DNA of 64,000 nt from NCBI GenBank assembly GCA_947462335.1, contig OX381704.1, positions 47,310,942-47,374,941 on the forward strand. Direction: 5' to 3'. This document shows positions 49,118 through 61,799 of the stretch, one piece after another. The notes under the pieces were generated by a model that saw only the letters and a program-made list of their open reading frames with translations, was not told the origin of the DNA and searched no databases. The stretch comes from Harmothoe impar (Eukaryota > Annelida > Polychaeta > Phyllodocida > Polynoidae). The position numbers and the translations under genes are program-made. Each line of letters starts with the position of its first letter. Within the stretch, counting starts at the first letter, position 1.

Positions 49118-50275
49118 TTGTATATCGAAATGGGGGAGTACAGGCTTGAGTGAGGTATCTAGATTGATAGAATATCTCCTTTTATTCTAAATTTTGAGCT
49201 TCAGTTGTTTTTTTGTAATTTGCATTTGGTCTATGATTTCACTACAAGTAGCGCCTTGGGGTGTTTCATGTGGGATGTTTTGGTCTATCTAACAACCAAC
49301 AAATAATGTTTAAATCAGTGACAAAGAGGTGGGAGCCCTGAAAATGTCATAAATAAGTGACATACTTGTTGAACGTTCCTATAGGCCCATGACTAGATAT
49401 GTGGGGATTCCATGTCTCTAACGTTTATAGGCCAAAGAAATATTGTTTTTACATATTTGGTATAGCAAAACAGTAAATCCCCATATAATATATTCCATGT
49501 CATTAGGGTCAATTCCCCCGGGATGATACCCCACGTCCGAGCTAATAATACCCAGATACCTAGGTTGCCCACCGTTATCATGAGAAAGGATGTGGCTTTT
49601 TTGGGGTCCTTATTAATGGGGTCCCATGTCTTATTTTTCAGGAAAGACCCACGTCCAATGTCTCTGTCGCGTAATGGGGTACGTTGGGGCAATATTAGGC
49701 AGGGGATGGTAGCACCCGATTTTGTAGGCCTACTCGTGGCGTTATAGAGAAAGAAAATATAGCATACATTTTTTTATACATTGTAGTAGCATATATAATC
49801 CTATATATAAGCACAGAATACGGTCTAATTGATAAATGCATTTCAACTCATTAACTTATTCTGCCTTTTATGGGATACTGGAGTGATAAGTGGACACTAT
49901 ATGCATTTGGTGACAGCTATTTTGCAAACCTTTAATGACATGGTTTCATGAAATATCAGTCATCATGAAACTCAAAGTAGAAGTTATTGAAGAAAGGAAT
50001 GATTATATGTGTGGAAATTTCGTTCTACATACCATGAATGATTGGGGATATATGTCTTTGATATTGAGTTAGAAGAGAACTGGAAATGTCCCTCAAAATA
50101 CTATTGTGCAAATAGGGACCGGTAAATTGAGGTAATGGCACGGAGGTGGATATTATATCACACAATGTTGGTATCTATTACATCACAAAGTAGGGCAAGA
50201 AGTCCAGGTAGAATGTAGAAGCAAATAATTCTATAGAATATAATTGGTTCAGAATAGATACAGTTAAATACATTA
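49118..50275. other. Intergenic DNA
   Basis: No gene recognised. CCATGTC words (49411, 49495, 49624, 49656) recall the GTGTCGATTTTTA family but no termini are visible. The ORFs on both strands at 49393-49747 overlap each other and match nothing. Confidence 0.45.
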
Positions 50276-50518
50276 GGCCAACAAAAGAAGGCTTGTTTCA
50301 GGTAACATAGGAGAAGAATGTAGGGTCGGTAGGTCGGATTTATTTTTGATTAAAAAAAAATAATTTAGACATGAATGTACTGGCCAACTTTTTTGAAGAC
50401 CCTAAAATTGACCAAAAAAGGGTAAAAATGAAAAAAAAATCTTCAAGATTGTATTTAAAAAAACGGCCCTGTTTTGATAGAGTCGATCGGGTGACCTGAA
50501 ACAAACCTTTTTTTGGCC
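50276..50518 (+). mobile_element. Harbinger-like MITE, 243 bp, TTA duplication
   Basis: TTA at 50273-50275 and 50519-50521. Left GGCCAACAAAAGAAGGC plus TTGTTTCAGGTAACAT; right GTGACCTGAAACAAACC plus TTTTTTTGGCC. Interior has GTAGGGTCGGTAGGTCGG on one side and CGGCCCTGTTTTGATAG on the other. Confidence 0.75.
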
Positions 50519-50999
50519 TTATTGGAATTATGGTTCAATTTGTAGGTGAAGAGATTGTAAATCTAGTAAAATAAAATTAGACCCGCAGGTTACAAGCTAT
50601 GATGTTTTCAACAGATAGCAGAATTGGTTATTTTGAGAATTTTCCTTGTGAAATAAAAGGTCGTTACATCCAGGTACGTGATTTAACCCTGTGTTGGGCG
50701 AGACAACACATCTTCCAAATATCATAACCAAAGGCAAAATGTCGGAAAAGCTGAGAAAAACGTTGCCAATACTTTTTCCATTTATGCAGGTGATTGCAAT
50801 TAATTTCTATAGCCTTACTTTTAGCTGTTTAGGCTTAGGGCCTAGATGCGTGATGTTGCCCCAATTTACAGTAATTTACCCCCGGAAACTACCCTAATTG
50901 CCATGTCCAATGTCGATTAACCCCCTAAGAATTCCGCAGTGAAGGCCAGGGAATTATCTCATTGGTTTATAATTCAACCAGCTAGACGCCTATAGCCTT

Positions 51000-51500
51000 G
51001 GGGGGGGGGGGGGGGCTATAGGCACTTGACCTTAAAATTTTGGTTTGACCGTTTTTAGGGTTGGTCAAAAGTGTGTGTGTGTGGGGGGGGGGGGGGGGGC
51101 ATGTCCCCCCGTCCCCTCCCCCTGTTGCCACGCCCCTGAAATACTATCTAGGGCGTAGGCCTAGGCCTAGGCCTATACGCCCCGAGGCCTATAGATGGGA
51201 GGAGAGGGGGAGGTCCCATGTCCCCTAGCTGTCGATTTGAAGACATGCCCATGATTTATTAAAGGAATGACCATGTCCATGTCCCATGTCACTAAGCCCC
51301 AACATGTCGTTCTATAGCTGACGAAGAGTGTCGATTTTAGAGTTCTGCCAATAACATAGGCTAGGTCTAAGCCAAGCCTAGGGATGCCTTGGTTATTCCC
51401 GGCAGGCCTACGCCTAGGCCTACCCCGGGGCCTACCGAGACCTTAATTCGTACCACATATCCTAGTATTAGACTTCTAGGAGTTCGATGAAAACCCCGCA
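51000..51500. other. G-runs and GGCCTAGG-rich DNA
   Basis: Long G-runs at 51000-51016 and 51084-51101, then repeated TAGGCCTAGGCC words (51153-51175, 51399-51425). No gene seen. Confidence 0.5.
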
Positions 51501-51739
51501 TTGGCTGCAACTATGCCCATTTGGGACATTCACACGGTTCATTCACGACCCATTCATAATGGACGAAGGTCGAACCCTGGTCCGAATGAGTGGTCCTGGG
51601 GGCGCGCACCTTGCACCACAGCGTTCGTAGCGCGTTCTGCCCCGGGTCTCCTTGCTCCAGCCCCTGTGAACAATAGTAACCAGTTGGGTCAAATGGTGAA
51701 TGAGGCCGAAGTGGGCGTCACCCTACTCTGCCAGGACGT

Positions 51740-52397
51740 GATGCACATGACGTCAGATTATTATTAAGATGTTACTATAGAATTCCCTGAGTGACGTCAG
51801 AAATATGATGATCGAGATGAATGATCACATGATTTATCGGCCTCCCATTGGTCAGTGGCACTGGGGTTAATTTACATGAAAAATATCAATGCAAAAGTCC
51901 CAGTTAAGAGATTTTACTTCTTAAGATAGTTCAACATCATAGATAGGGCGTGCAAACATGTTTTAACAAAGAATTAAACGTGTCAATAGGATTAGATGCA
52001 TTGTTTTTCAGCAAAATAGTAGACTGATCAGTAACAAAATACTTTGTAAAGTCATTTGCATAATAAAGTTGAGCGATTACCGCCATCTTGTTGTGTATGT
52101 TCCTACGCCGGGTGTAATCAAAGTCCCGTCCTTTGTATATTGGCTATATGTTGTACGTTTTGATAGTTTCCTATGTTAATTAAAGCATGTAAATGTGTAT
52201 TTATTCAGTGGTTTTAATAGACATTCCTGGAATATGCCCCCCTGGTAACCGTGTCGCACTACTTTATCTCGGACCTCGAACTGTTGGTTGTGATTGGGTT
52301 CATTTCCTGTCACAGTGTCCGATCAGCGTTGACTGTATGATATTGATGTGTTTTTGTCTATACTAAAAAATATGAATACCATCGAGAGAAGAAGAAG
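51740..52397 (+). promoter_or_regulatory. Candidate promoter with two CRE sites and a YY1-like site
   Basis: Two perfect TGACGTCA palindromes lie at 51748-51755 and 51792-51799, 36 bp apart. An inverted CCAAT box (CCCATTGGTCAG) follows near 51845, and CCGCCATCTTGTTG at about 52080 fits the YY1 core. A short candidate first exon ends this block. These motifs cluster in animal promoters, but each alone can occur by chance. Confidence 0.35.
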
Positions 52398-52423
52398 ATG
52401 ACAAACGAGCCATCAGCCAATAA
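52398..52423 (+). CDS. Possible first coding exon (MTNEPSAN)
   Basis: ATG at 52398 has a purine-rich AGAAGAAG leader with A at -3 absent but a G-rich context. The reading frame MTNEPSAN runs into GTAAGTAAA, a strong donor, at 52424. No downstream exon could be linked, so product and even existence are uncertain. Confidence 0.25.
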
Positions 52424-54088
52424 GTAAGTAAATTGCATGCATTTCAAATGACGTTAGAGCTTGTCTTGATCGGTAGGGGACGGCGTGTTTGGGACGATGA
52501 GCCACCCTTCCTGACTCCTGTCCATTCGCATGTCTCTCCACGGAGTGACTATCGTCCTGTAACTTGTAGATTTTGAGCGAAACCACGACTCCATTATGTG
52601 ATTGTCTGCCTTTGCCAAGGATTTATCCACACTGTCATCGTGTTAGCAAACACCTAAATACTGTTCGAATACATGTTCAGGAGTAGATGACCACATTGAT
52701 GCATCCGTGTGTGTAGAAAAGGCTGGGGCAAGGTTTGGGTTGGGACGGTCTCTGGGTCTCGGAGTTCCCCTCTGACTCTGTGTTTGTCCTACCCCCATTC
52801 ACAACCTCGGAATGCAGATTTAATGCCGTTTTTAAACCATTGGTGCATGTCATGTGACATCACATTTTCCTCAAAATATATAAATATATGTAGCCTCTTC
52901 AATCGCAAGTCACACACAAAACTTGTGTCCTGGTAAACCTAGATCAAGTGTCAGCTGCCGGGGTCAGCTGTCACACTCTAGTCATATCATAACATAAGAG
53001 ATGGGAGCCAGGGGCCCGTAGCCAGGCCCTACAGGCGGCAGGGGCCAGGCTACTCAGTAGGCCTAGTTAGGCTAGTAGTACGGTCATACGGTACCTTAAT
53101 AATATTACTGGTACGGTGCAGTGATAGTAGATAGAGAAAGTAGAATCTTCTATTCTATGCATTTCAATATTAATATTAGAATTGTCCACTGACTTGTTGG
53201 GCTCGTGAGTGTAAATTCCTACGATATTAAAGATCTAGAATACAAGATTTAGACCTACCACTTCATTCTGTCTGTAGACCTATAAATTATAATATAATTT
53301 AGGCCTGTATGATACATATTTATAACATAGGTGGATTGACCTGCTAAATAATGTCTTTGTTTTGCCCCATAGGGGACCTACCTATGTCTAGTAGCAATAC
53401 TTACTCTTTGCTTGCATGTCAGCCTTAATTGTGGCTACTGATAGTCAAACCTGTTCAACATGACAAGTTTGAATTGTGCTCCTACATTATAATACGTGGT
53501 AGATCTATCAGGTAAAAAAAACAGGGGAGGGGGGGGGCAAAAATCCATACGGGTTTTAAATATCGACAGACAAAAAATAGGGATTTTCTTGGAAAATTCC
53601 TTGTTTAACTACCCCGGTATAGTTTTGAAGGAGATCAGAAAAAAATCTAAATCCTCAACAGGGAGGGGTTAAAGATTTTGTGCTCATGCGAGGAGATACA
53701 CACAACCCCTGTTGTTAAATAATGACCACTCGCTAAGTCATTGTTAGGGGTCATTTAAAGACATATAGTTTATGTGGCGATTGTCAGGGAAATTTGATAT
53801 AAAGTCAGTGAAAAGTCAGGGAATTTAGTACCGGGTAGGCCCTACTTGGAATTTAGAACTACCGTATTGGTGACAACTCTGGCCTACTACCGGTAGGCCT
53901 ACTGCTGATGACGGGGGTGTTAGGGCAAAAGCCTGTGATATTTGTACAACAGAAAAAGGCCTATGATAAAAAAGACGGACAGTGTGTCGTTGCATCAGTT
54001 TTATGAAAATGTCTGTCTCCGTCGATTTTTAAACACCCGTGTCGCCATTGTTGATTTTTAAAAAAGCTCTTGCGCTGTATCCCCCGCG
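52424..54088. other. Intergenic or intronic DNA with a degraded G-rich repeat
   Basis: The segment 53510-53735 resembles 5280-5575 (AAAGATTTTGTGC, GTTGTTAAATAATG). Near 53994-54065, GTGTCGATTTTTA-like words recur. No exon identified. Confidence 0.45.
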
Positions 54089-54240
54089 TTAACCCTTTAT
54101 TAAATTACGGACCGTTCGGTGTCTGAAACCTGTAAGGGTTGGAATGATCCTCGAATGCAGCCTTGGCGAGCCAGGGCTACATTCATGCATCATGACGACC
54201 AAGGGCATGATGCATTAAGGCATTATGTGGGGGCACAATC
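54089..54240 (+). repeat. TTAACCCTTTAT-ended dispersed repeat
   Basis: Starts TTAACCCTTTATTAAAT and holds GCAGCCTTGGCGAGCCAGG, CATGCATCATGACGACCA and GATGCATTAAGGCATTATG. Related pieces: 734-880, about 6880-6955, about 22780. Right end not found. Confidence 0.45.
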
Positions 54241-54268
54241 AGTTCTAATTAAACTACCAGACAATTAA

Positions 54269-54459
54269 CCCTTTGAACCCCGACCAAAAATGACATATGG
54301 CTTGCCATGGGTACGACCTCTGAGAACTAGTAGTTCCCAGAAGGACGGAGCTCATATCAATTCCTATAGTAATCCTATGTAAATGCCATCGACTGTAGTC
54401 GATGCTAGGCCTGCCATGGTGTCGACTATAGTCGATGCTAGGCCTGCCCTGTTAAAGGG
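54269..54459. mobile_element. piggyBac-like MITE, 191 bp, TTAA duplication
   Basis: TTAA at 54265-54268 and 54460-54463. Ends CCCTTTGAAC and GTTAAAGGG are inverted. The interior repeats TAGTCGATGCTAGGCCTGCC twice. TTAACCCTTT is the classic piggyBac-type border. Confidence 0.7.
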
Positions 54460-55105
54460 TTAAGAGCAGAGATATACACAGTGGAGATGCTGGAGCTCGA
54501 GCATTCTTCATGGCCGGGTTCTCCACTGACTATGTATATCTATGATAGTGTGCAACACATTTTAAATAGATATTTCGATAGAATTTATCAACAGTGACAT
54601 GCAAAATTAAAGGTTTACTCTCATCTATCTAAACTGATAGTTTATTCTTTTGTTGAGTCCTCTGCCACATTTCCCCCGCCTCAGGACATATGGCTCAGGC
54701 TCAACTCGTGAAGAAACACTCGGTTTGGAATTGGATAGATTCTCGTCAACCTTTTCTATTAGTACATTGTATATACTGGTTCATACTATGGGGCACAGTA
54801 TTATTAAATATCTTCAGAAGATAATATAGAATATGAAATGTGCATATCACGTGTTCTTCTTTTTGTGGGCGGAGGGGGGAAATAACATAAGCACATTTTA
54901 TTATTAGTTGTATACTCTGTACATGTACTATAATAATTAACGAGGGCCCCAGGCGTAAGTTTTTGGCGTCAGCGTGCGAGAGGTCCTTCTGCATGGCGAT
55001 TTTTTTTTCATTTTAGCTCTTGGTTTTGCAGTTGAGGGTTGTACTCATGTGCATCAAGCATTCATTTGGTGAAAGCACAAGTTTTTCTAGTCTAAAAATG
55101 AGATT

Positions 55106-55110
<5 letters not shown>

Positions 55111-55146
<36 letters not shown>
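55111..55146 (+). repeat. poly(A) tract, 36 bp
   Basis: Unbroken A run. No retroposed gene body or duplication was recognised upstream, so it may be a plain homopolymer. Confidence 0.9.
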
Positions 55147-55148
<2 letters not shown>

Positions 55149-55429
55149 GGTGTCTTAATTTAAGACTCTCGTGTATAACATAGAAAGCAATGGAGAATCA
55201 TGAGAATGAAAATAAGAATGCCATATAATGTTTACAAGGAATGCCATGATTTCTCTCAAAATAAGCTAAACCTGTCCTTAAAGTAGCATTTAATCAAATG
55301 TGAAAGTTTCAATAAGTTTACCATTCAGTTTTCAAGCAAAACGACATTAAAATATTGATCACATTCTCGTAATAAATGTCAACCGTTCACCCAATTCTGA
55401 CCCGATTCCATGCAATTTAGCCTAGCACG

Positions 55430-55521
55430 CCAGAGTCTAGTGACCAATGGGCCCTATGACTGGGTTAGGTTCTCCCTATGACAACAATCTGTCAAAGGGT
55501 CCATTGGTCACTTGACTCTGG
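55430..55521. promoter_or_regulatory. Inverted repeat carrying two CCAAT boxes
   Basis: CCAGAGTCTAGTGACCAATG (55430-55449) mirrors CATTGGTCACTTGACTCTGG (55502-55521) with one mismatch. Each arm holds a CCAAT box in opposite direction. A first-exon candidate follows at 55574. It may be a promoter pair or a small foldback element. Confidence 0.4.
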
Positions 55522-55573
55522 CAAGCTGCCGCCATGCTTTTCCCACAGTTTCCCCTCAGAATATTTACAGATT

Positions 55574-55587
55574 ATGGCGAGTAGGAG
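55574..55587 (+). CDS. Possible first coding exon (MASR)
   Basis: ATTATGGCGAGTAGGAG is followed by GTGAGTT, a strong donor, at 55588. ATG has A at -3 and G at +4. The upstream GCCGCCATG at 55528 opens a short frame that ends in TAG just before the donor. No downstream exon is assigned. It conflicts with the minus-strand ORF 55600-55809 as a neighbouring gene. Confidence 0.22.
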
Positions 55588-55599
55588 GTGAGTTAAGCC

Positions 55600-55809
55600 T
55601 CAAAATAACTTTTTGGGGTGAATAGGGACCCACAGAGACAAGCTGGGGCCGTGGGGACGTGAGGGAGGGCCGGGAGTAGCCAACAAACAGCAAGTTCTCG
55701 TATTATCGCCCATCGGCGATCCTCTTGTCAACGAATCCACACTCTCTGCACTCAGTAGGGCCCACAGCCCCAGTGACCACAGCAGCAGTTCAATGTGTAT
55801 TGCAGGCAT
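55600..55809 (-). CDS. Signal-peptide-like ORF
   Basis: Starts MPAIHIELLLWSLGLWALLS: short N-region, a strongly hydrophobic core of Leu/Trp/Ala, then AESVDSL, a plausible signal-peptide cleavage area. The rest is Pro- and Ser-rich and not recognised. The start has A at -3. Its GC content exceeds the flanks. It could be the first exon of a secreted or membrane protein read leftwards, or chance. Confidence 0.25.
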   Translation of the reverse strand: MPAIHIELLLWSLGLWALLSAESVDSLTRGSPMGDNTRTCCLLATPGPPSRPHGPSLSLWVPIHPKKLF

Positions 55810-56762
55810 ATTTGCCTGATCCTGAAAATGATGCGTTTTGGAATAGGCCTATACTCTAACAGTAGATTTCACATGGCCCTCGTTTTTTGATTGCAGATCA
55901 TGCCCTTTCATTATATGCAGTATAACGCAAAATCATATCAATCACAAATTCAATTGCAAAAACTATTCGGTATCGGTGGTCGCATCTTCACTGCCTTATA
56001 AAATCCACATTAGACTACTGTGACTATACATGGGCGTTCAGAATCTTGACTGTGTCGAATTGTGTCCAGTGCATTCAATGTCCCTAGGGGATTCATTACA
56101 CAAAAAGTATAACAAGTATATATAAAAGAATGAAAGAAATGCAGTTAAGGTCCTCCAAACTTGCGCTGTCTTATGGTGTTATAGATCAGATAATGAATCA
56201 TTTATCAGTTCCATTACCTTGTTACTTTAGAAAAAGAAAGATTTCTTTAAGAAGTTCACAATAAATGAAATAAATTGGGCTGATGTTGAGCCCTAGGCAT
56301 GATGTAACTTGCCTACATATACAGTCCATGGACATATTATGTCCATAAACTGTATATGACTGGGGAATATTAAACCAGGAAATTGTGGATCTGATGTTAA
56401 TATATATGAGAAATTTGTACCAAAATGTATACAGCAAAAAAGAGGGGGTAATTGGACTGTGTGAGTGGAAACCAACATATTGTATATAGTACATGACTCA
56501 ATCATCATTGTCTAGGGGTTGGAAAATGTCCTTGAAACGTTTCTTGTTCCACCTCTGGACTTTGTCCTTTTATTTCAGTAAAAACCCTAGTTTCTTTTCT
56601 ATACGAATTCCAGAGAGCGAAAGCCCTAAATTCATGGCTTTTCCTGTAAAAGGGGTTCTGGGCCATATCACTTTTAACAATCTTTCTATATTCCTATATA
56701 ACAGTGCCGCTTTAGGTCGTTCAAAAGTGAGAACGTTTTGATTCCCCCCCCCCCCCCCCGAT

Positions 56763-56845
56763 GGATTAGGTCGCACTGGGCGACTTATATCTTTTGCCTA
56801 TTCCAGGTTCCACTTTTTACATGCAACTTGTGTGCGACCTAATCC
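56763..56845. repeat. 14-bp inverted repeat
   Basis: GGATTAGGTCGCAC (56763-56776) and GTGCGACCTAATCC (56832-56845) are perfect reverse complements, 55 bp apart. Confidence 0.75.
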
Positions 56846-59800
56846 GGTAGATAGCCGAGTTTGGCCTAAACTCTGTGGATTATAAATACACAGCACTATT
56901 CATCTCTTTGGTATATCTAGACACTCTGCTAAATCCTATATTGTCACTGGAAATGTAGGATTTGTAAAGCAAAACTAATACATCCTGAGTTTAATTCTCA
57001 AATAGTAAAACGCACATTTGAGGTAACCTGGGTGATATATTTCAAACTTTTCCACTAGGCATATACCAGGTAGAAGAGAAATAAAACATCAACCAAAAAG
57101 TAGAAGTTTTATCAGTGTGTATTCAGCACGACCCCCTACTTGGTATGTCTATAGGGCACACACTTGACCTGGTTGGCGGAGAGCGCCTTTCTGCATATAT
57201 CAACCGATCTTTATTCACCGACATTCGAGGGTTGTTCCCTTTGTAGAGCTCGTTTCCGGTGTATGAAAGCCCTCCGTTCGAGACCACTGCCCACCGCTTT
57301 GGTCTCGTTTGTACACGTTAGGTGTTTATACGGAATGAGCAGTCAAGCATTCGTATACAGACAAAAAATAAACTAAATAAAATAGAGCAGATATAGACTG
57401 TAAAAAATGTTAGGGTATAAAATGTATATTGCAGATAGAGCATATGATGTGGGAGGTCAGGATGATGAGCCATCACCAGTTAAGCCGTGCCATCTGATAG
57501 TAACATCCCCAGGGGTCTCGTTGATATTCTCTTTATTTGATTCGATGTAAAACGTCAATTTCACTAGGATAATAATACATATGTGTTGTGGGATCTATGT
57601 TCGTGGCTGTTTTGGGTATGAAGTTAATCCTCTGGTGATTTAACAGTTCATATTTATGGAAACTCCAACTGCCGTATTAAAGTATTAGGTGATACTAAAC
57701 CCGATGAGAGGATATAAAATCATATTATAAAGAACCATATATAACGGTACAATGTATGTATGTTTCGGAACTGCCATAGGATTCCAGCAGCCTGGTCGTT
57801 TCAAGTTCAATGCATATTAAAGCAGCTGTTACACATTATAGCTCTTTCAGTTTGAGGAACTATATGGGAACGGGGTCGGGTTGTCAAGATTACATCGGAT
57901 TCCATAACCAGTGCACCATTTGGCTCTCCATTCTAACAAGTGCAGCAGGTCATCCATCCAATAACGTTGGTGACTGCTCATCTATTCTATAAAGAAGTGG
58001 TCGTTGTTTCATAACAGGTATATATTTGAATGAAAAGGGAGAGCGAGGGTCAAAAAGAATTAGCAAAAAAAAAATCTGAATGTTCCTATAGAGGAGCATC
58101 AGAGGAGGGAGGAGGGGGTGGTGGTCGCCTCAAGGAGGGCTTGTGGTGGCATCTCTCACCGCATCCCCTGTTCCTACTAGTATTGAGCAAGGGAATTTAT
58201 TATATGACTTATGTACATAGCTATATGATTAAGAAGGTGGTCATTATTTAATGCTTTAATTCTGCTTTACATTATTAAAGTTAACCCTGTAATGACAGCA
58301 TAGTGCTTTAATGTCTTATCTATCACTGCGTGTAACCATTTAACACCCTTGTCATGTGACCACCCTTCAATATCTCTAATTACAGTAGAGTGTACAGAAA
58401 TTGACTTCTTAAATGAAATTACCGCAGTAAATCTAGAATGCTCTAGGAGTATGGGTACCCCCGCCCCCTTTTCTTTTTGCTCAACACCAAGTCCTTCACT
58501 ATATTAACATTACAAGAGGCCTGGATCAGTTTTTCCTACTTAGATGTTACATTCAATAAGTGTATGCCAACGATGAAAATGACATCGTTTTCACTTCTAA
58601 CATTAAGTCCAAAATGATACAAAAAAAAATCCTTTTCAACAAACAGAAATGTGAAAAATGACCCCATGTGTTACTGTGAATAGCACAAAAGTTATAGTAT
58701 GAGTGCCTCAATTCTTTTTGCCCAATGCATTCTATACTATCGAATCAAAGAACCATCTCAATTTTTAATTAGGAGGTCTGAATCTGTTTTGATTTGGGGC
58801 GAATATCGGCTTTCACCCTTAAATGTCATTCCGGGTCTCGGGTCACTTTTAGCAATGAAGGCCACCAGAACGGCTACTCAACAATTTCAGTAAAAAGTGT
58901 CCCAATTCAATCCATGTTGAAGATAGGACAAATTTAGATACACATCTATAATCACAAGAGTGCCTGCCTTCAAATAGTACGTGTAGGATTAGTTTAAATG
59001 GGCTCATGCAAAATCAATGATTTTAGCATTGGGTCTATGGGGTTTTCCAATCTAGTATATCTATGTCTATGAGTATAAACTGCCTTTCTATCTACCAAAA
59101 GCCGGTAAAGAGCGTCGAGTTGTGAAGTGTGTGTGTGTCAGAAGTAGGGGGCATGCTGAACGTAGCTGGGTATAGGCCGGAAATGGCCTGACCTAGTTCA
59201 ACCTAAGCACACACTGCGGCCGGCGGAGAGGCGCACTGGGGAGGGCGAGGGGTAGTACGAGGTGGGGGGGGGGGGGGGGTGGGGGGTGGAGATAGAGGAC
59301 ATTTTATCTGAAACTGCCAGTCCATTTTCGTGAGCTTGCCATAGGCAGACAATCGGACATAGATATCTTGTATATCTTGAATATATTTTACACATCTAAA
59401 ATTTGTAATACCATGATACCCCAGTGAAGCTATCCTCTCCCAAGGGTTCTGAAATGTTTCAAGAAAGTCTATACGTTATGTACCATATATACTGCTCACC
59501 TGTCTTTCTGATTTCATCATAGGAATGAAAGATAGCAATTACAGGCAATATCAAACATATTACACTGCATTTGTCCTGGTTCATATTTACTGTATACTTA
59601 GTAGTGTGCTGATGAAATGTATGTTGACATCACTCAAGATTGCAGAGTCTGCTACTAAACATGCATGTATCACAATGGTGCCCTATTCCCAGTTAAAGTG
59701 CAGGTTATTAGGCTCTAACACGTTAAGGGGTGGTGCCACCTATTGGCACACAGCAGATCTTAATGGTAGGACAAGGAGACAATTAGCCTCTTTGTATAGT

Positions 59801-60312
59801 CTTCTTTGGACCTTTCTCAAGGTGTACGTTTTATGAATTGATGTATGGTTTATGCATACATTAAATCTGTATACAATATTCTATGCATCTCTCAGGTCAG
59901 ATTTTTAATTTCTTATGATAAAACAGAAATAAATAAGAATTAGATAATTAGATTCTGCTTGGAGAAAGACCAAAAATCTGTGTGGGGAGTGAAGTCATGC
60001 AGGTAGGACAGAGCCAGTCAGTCTAGGCCTGTTGTGTGTACCGGTAGTACACTGTGTGGGTGTTGTCACTACAGCAAGGGTGGGCCATATCAGCTCAGGG
60101 GCACCTAAAACAATGGGCAGCCCATTAGGCCACCTTATTTTCATAACTTGGATTACGGGCTTTTGGCTCCAACTTTTTCGATGGGCAGAGGGGAAAAAAA
60201 AGAAGAAAAAAAAGCTGCCCTACGGGAGGGGCCGGATCAAAAAATTTCCTGAAGGACAGAGGAATAAAAGAAATTAAAAAAAGGCATCGAAAACATCATT
60301 TTTGGGTAATCT

Positions 60313-60410
60313 AAGGCCAAAAAGAAAAAAGGTTGTGTTCAGGTAACATGGCCTTAAAAAAATAGGGTAGGTAGGTCGATTTTTTTTTTAAAGAATTTTT
60401 ACCACTACAG
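60313..60410 (+). mobile_element. Harbinger-like MITE fragment
   Basis: TAAGGCCAAAAAGAAAAAAG, TTCAGGTAACATGG and GGGTAGGTAGGTCG match the left half of 50276-50518. No right end seen. Confidence 0.55.
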
Positions 60411-61799
60411 TTTTGGTGGGGTTAGACTATTTCGGTATCAGTTAGACTTTATAATAGGGCAGCACTTGGCTCCTAGGTAGTTCTTGTTTCCCTTCTGTGC
60501 AGGTTGGTTCCTGGTTATATACTGTCGTTGAACAGACTCTCATGCAATATTTGCCATTCGCTGGGAAACTGTTTCGGCCATGGCACGAATTGTTACCTTT
60601 TCATTTCTAGACACCGAATAGAACGCGTACAGTTACCAGGGAATACTGCTGGATGAATTGTATGTTCACGTAAAATGGGTAGATTCAGTGTTTGCCACTA
60701 TAGGCTCGGCTTGCTTAATCCTAAAGACCCTATTTTACACCTCTGATTTCTTGATGCTATCTTTTCAGCAATAATATTTATGGGGCACTGTTCGCACATA
60801 ATGATATGTGCCTAAGGTGAGTACCTTTAGGTAGGCCAAGAATTGGAAATAAAATGAGGTTAGTTCTTTTTGCAGACGTTTTGCAGACATTTTTTTTTGA
60901 TTTTGTAGTTAGTACCTTAAGAAGTTACCTTTCGGTTTTAGTTCCATTGTTTTATAACAGCATTTAACAGTTAATCAGAAACTGATAGAAATAAGACGGC
61001 TCTAGTGTAAATAAGATGGTGTTGGGATAGATCTGTATAATAGATAAATAGGCTATATAGTTTACTAAGAAGTATAGACAAAATATACATTGGGTATATA
61101 TGTCACTATCTGTGGTATATGTAGGGTTATATGTGCGCGAATATATCATAATCATATGATACTATTTTAATTGTGAAAAATATTAATTCAATTACATGTG
61201 TATGAACATGTGTGAGTGCCTAGAGGTCGCTGGACAGTGAATTACAGTCAGCTTCTTTTTAACATCCTGCCATTCTGGGTTATGTAAAAATATAAAACTA
61301 GGTTGTAAAAAAGTTCATTAGATTTACCTAGAGTTTTCTATGCATTGCAGACCCCAACAATACCGCGGCCGTTTTGTCCTGCCTTAATCCACCTAATCCC
61401 CTATCACCCCACCCCCAATCACCCCAGGAAGGGATATATATCAAATCCTGGTCTCATTCTGGAGAAGGCGGGGGGGGGGGGTGATACCATTAGATTCTTT
61501 GTTATAATTTTATGTGTAAAATGTGTAATGAGAATTCTATAATTATAGTTCCTAATCTACTGCCCCAGGAGGAAGATGTCTGTGTGTTGGGTAAGGTACC
61601 CTACAAGACTCGTTCATATATGCATAGACGGCATGGTCTTTGCTTCCAGCACACATGATAGACACTACGTGCCAGCTCGTGGGCCGGGTAGGTGCCAGTT
61701 GGTACGTGAAATACGTGAGAAAAGAGGGGTGAAGGGAATAAGGCTACCTACAAGATGTACTGGGCACGGAGGCCCTAGCTACCTGAGCAGCTGGCCTGT

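Larger units (their letters stand above)
55810..61569. other. Intergenic DNA
   Basis: No gene recognised. Contains a C-run at 56744-56759 beside a 14-bp inverted repeat, a long G-run at 59264-59284, and a Harbinger-like left end at 60313-60410. ORFs are short and random in composition. Confidence 0.5.

Noticed and set aside
57164..57376. 70-codon ORF with Cys/Arg-rich sequence
   Set aside because: No motif spacing or neighbour support; composition is consistent with chance.
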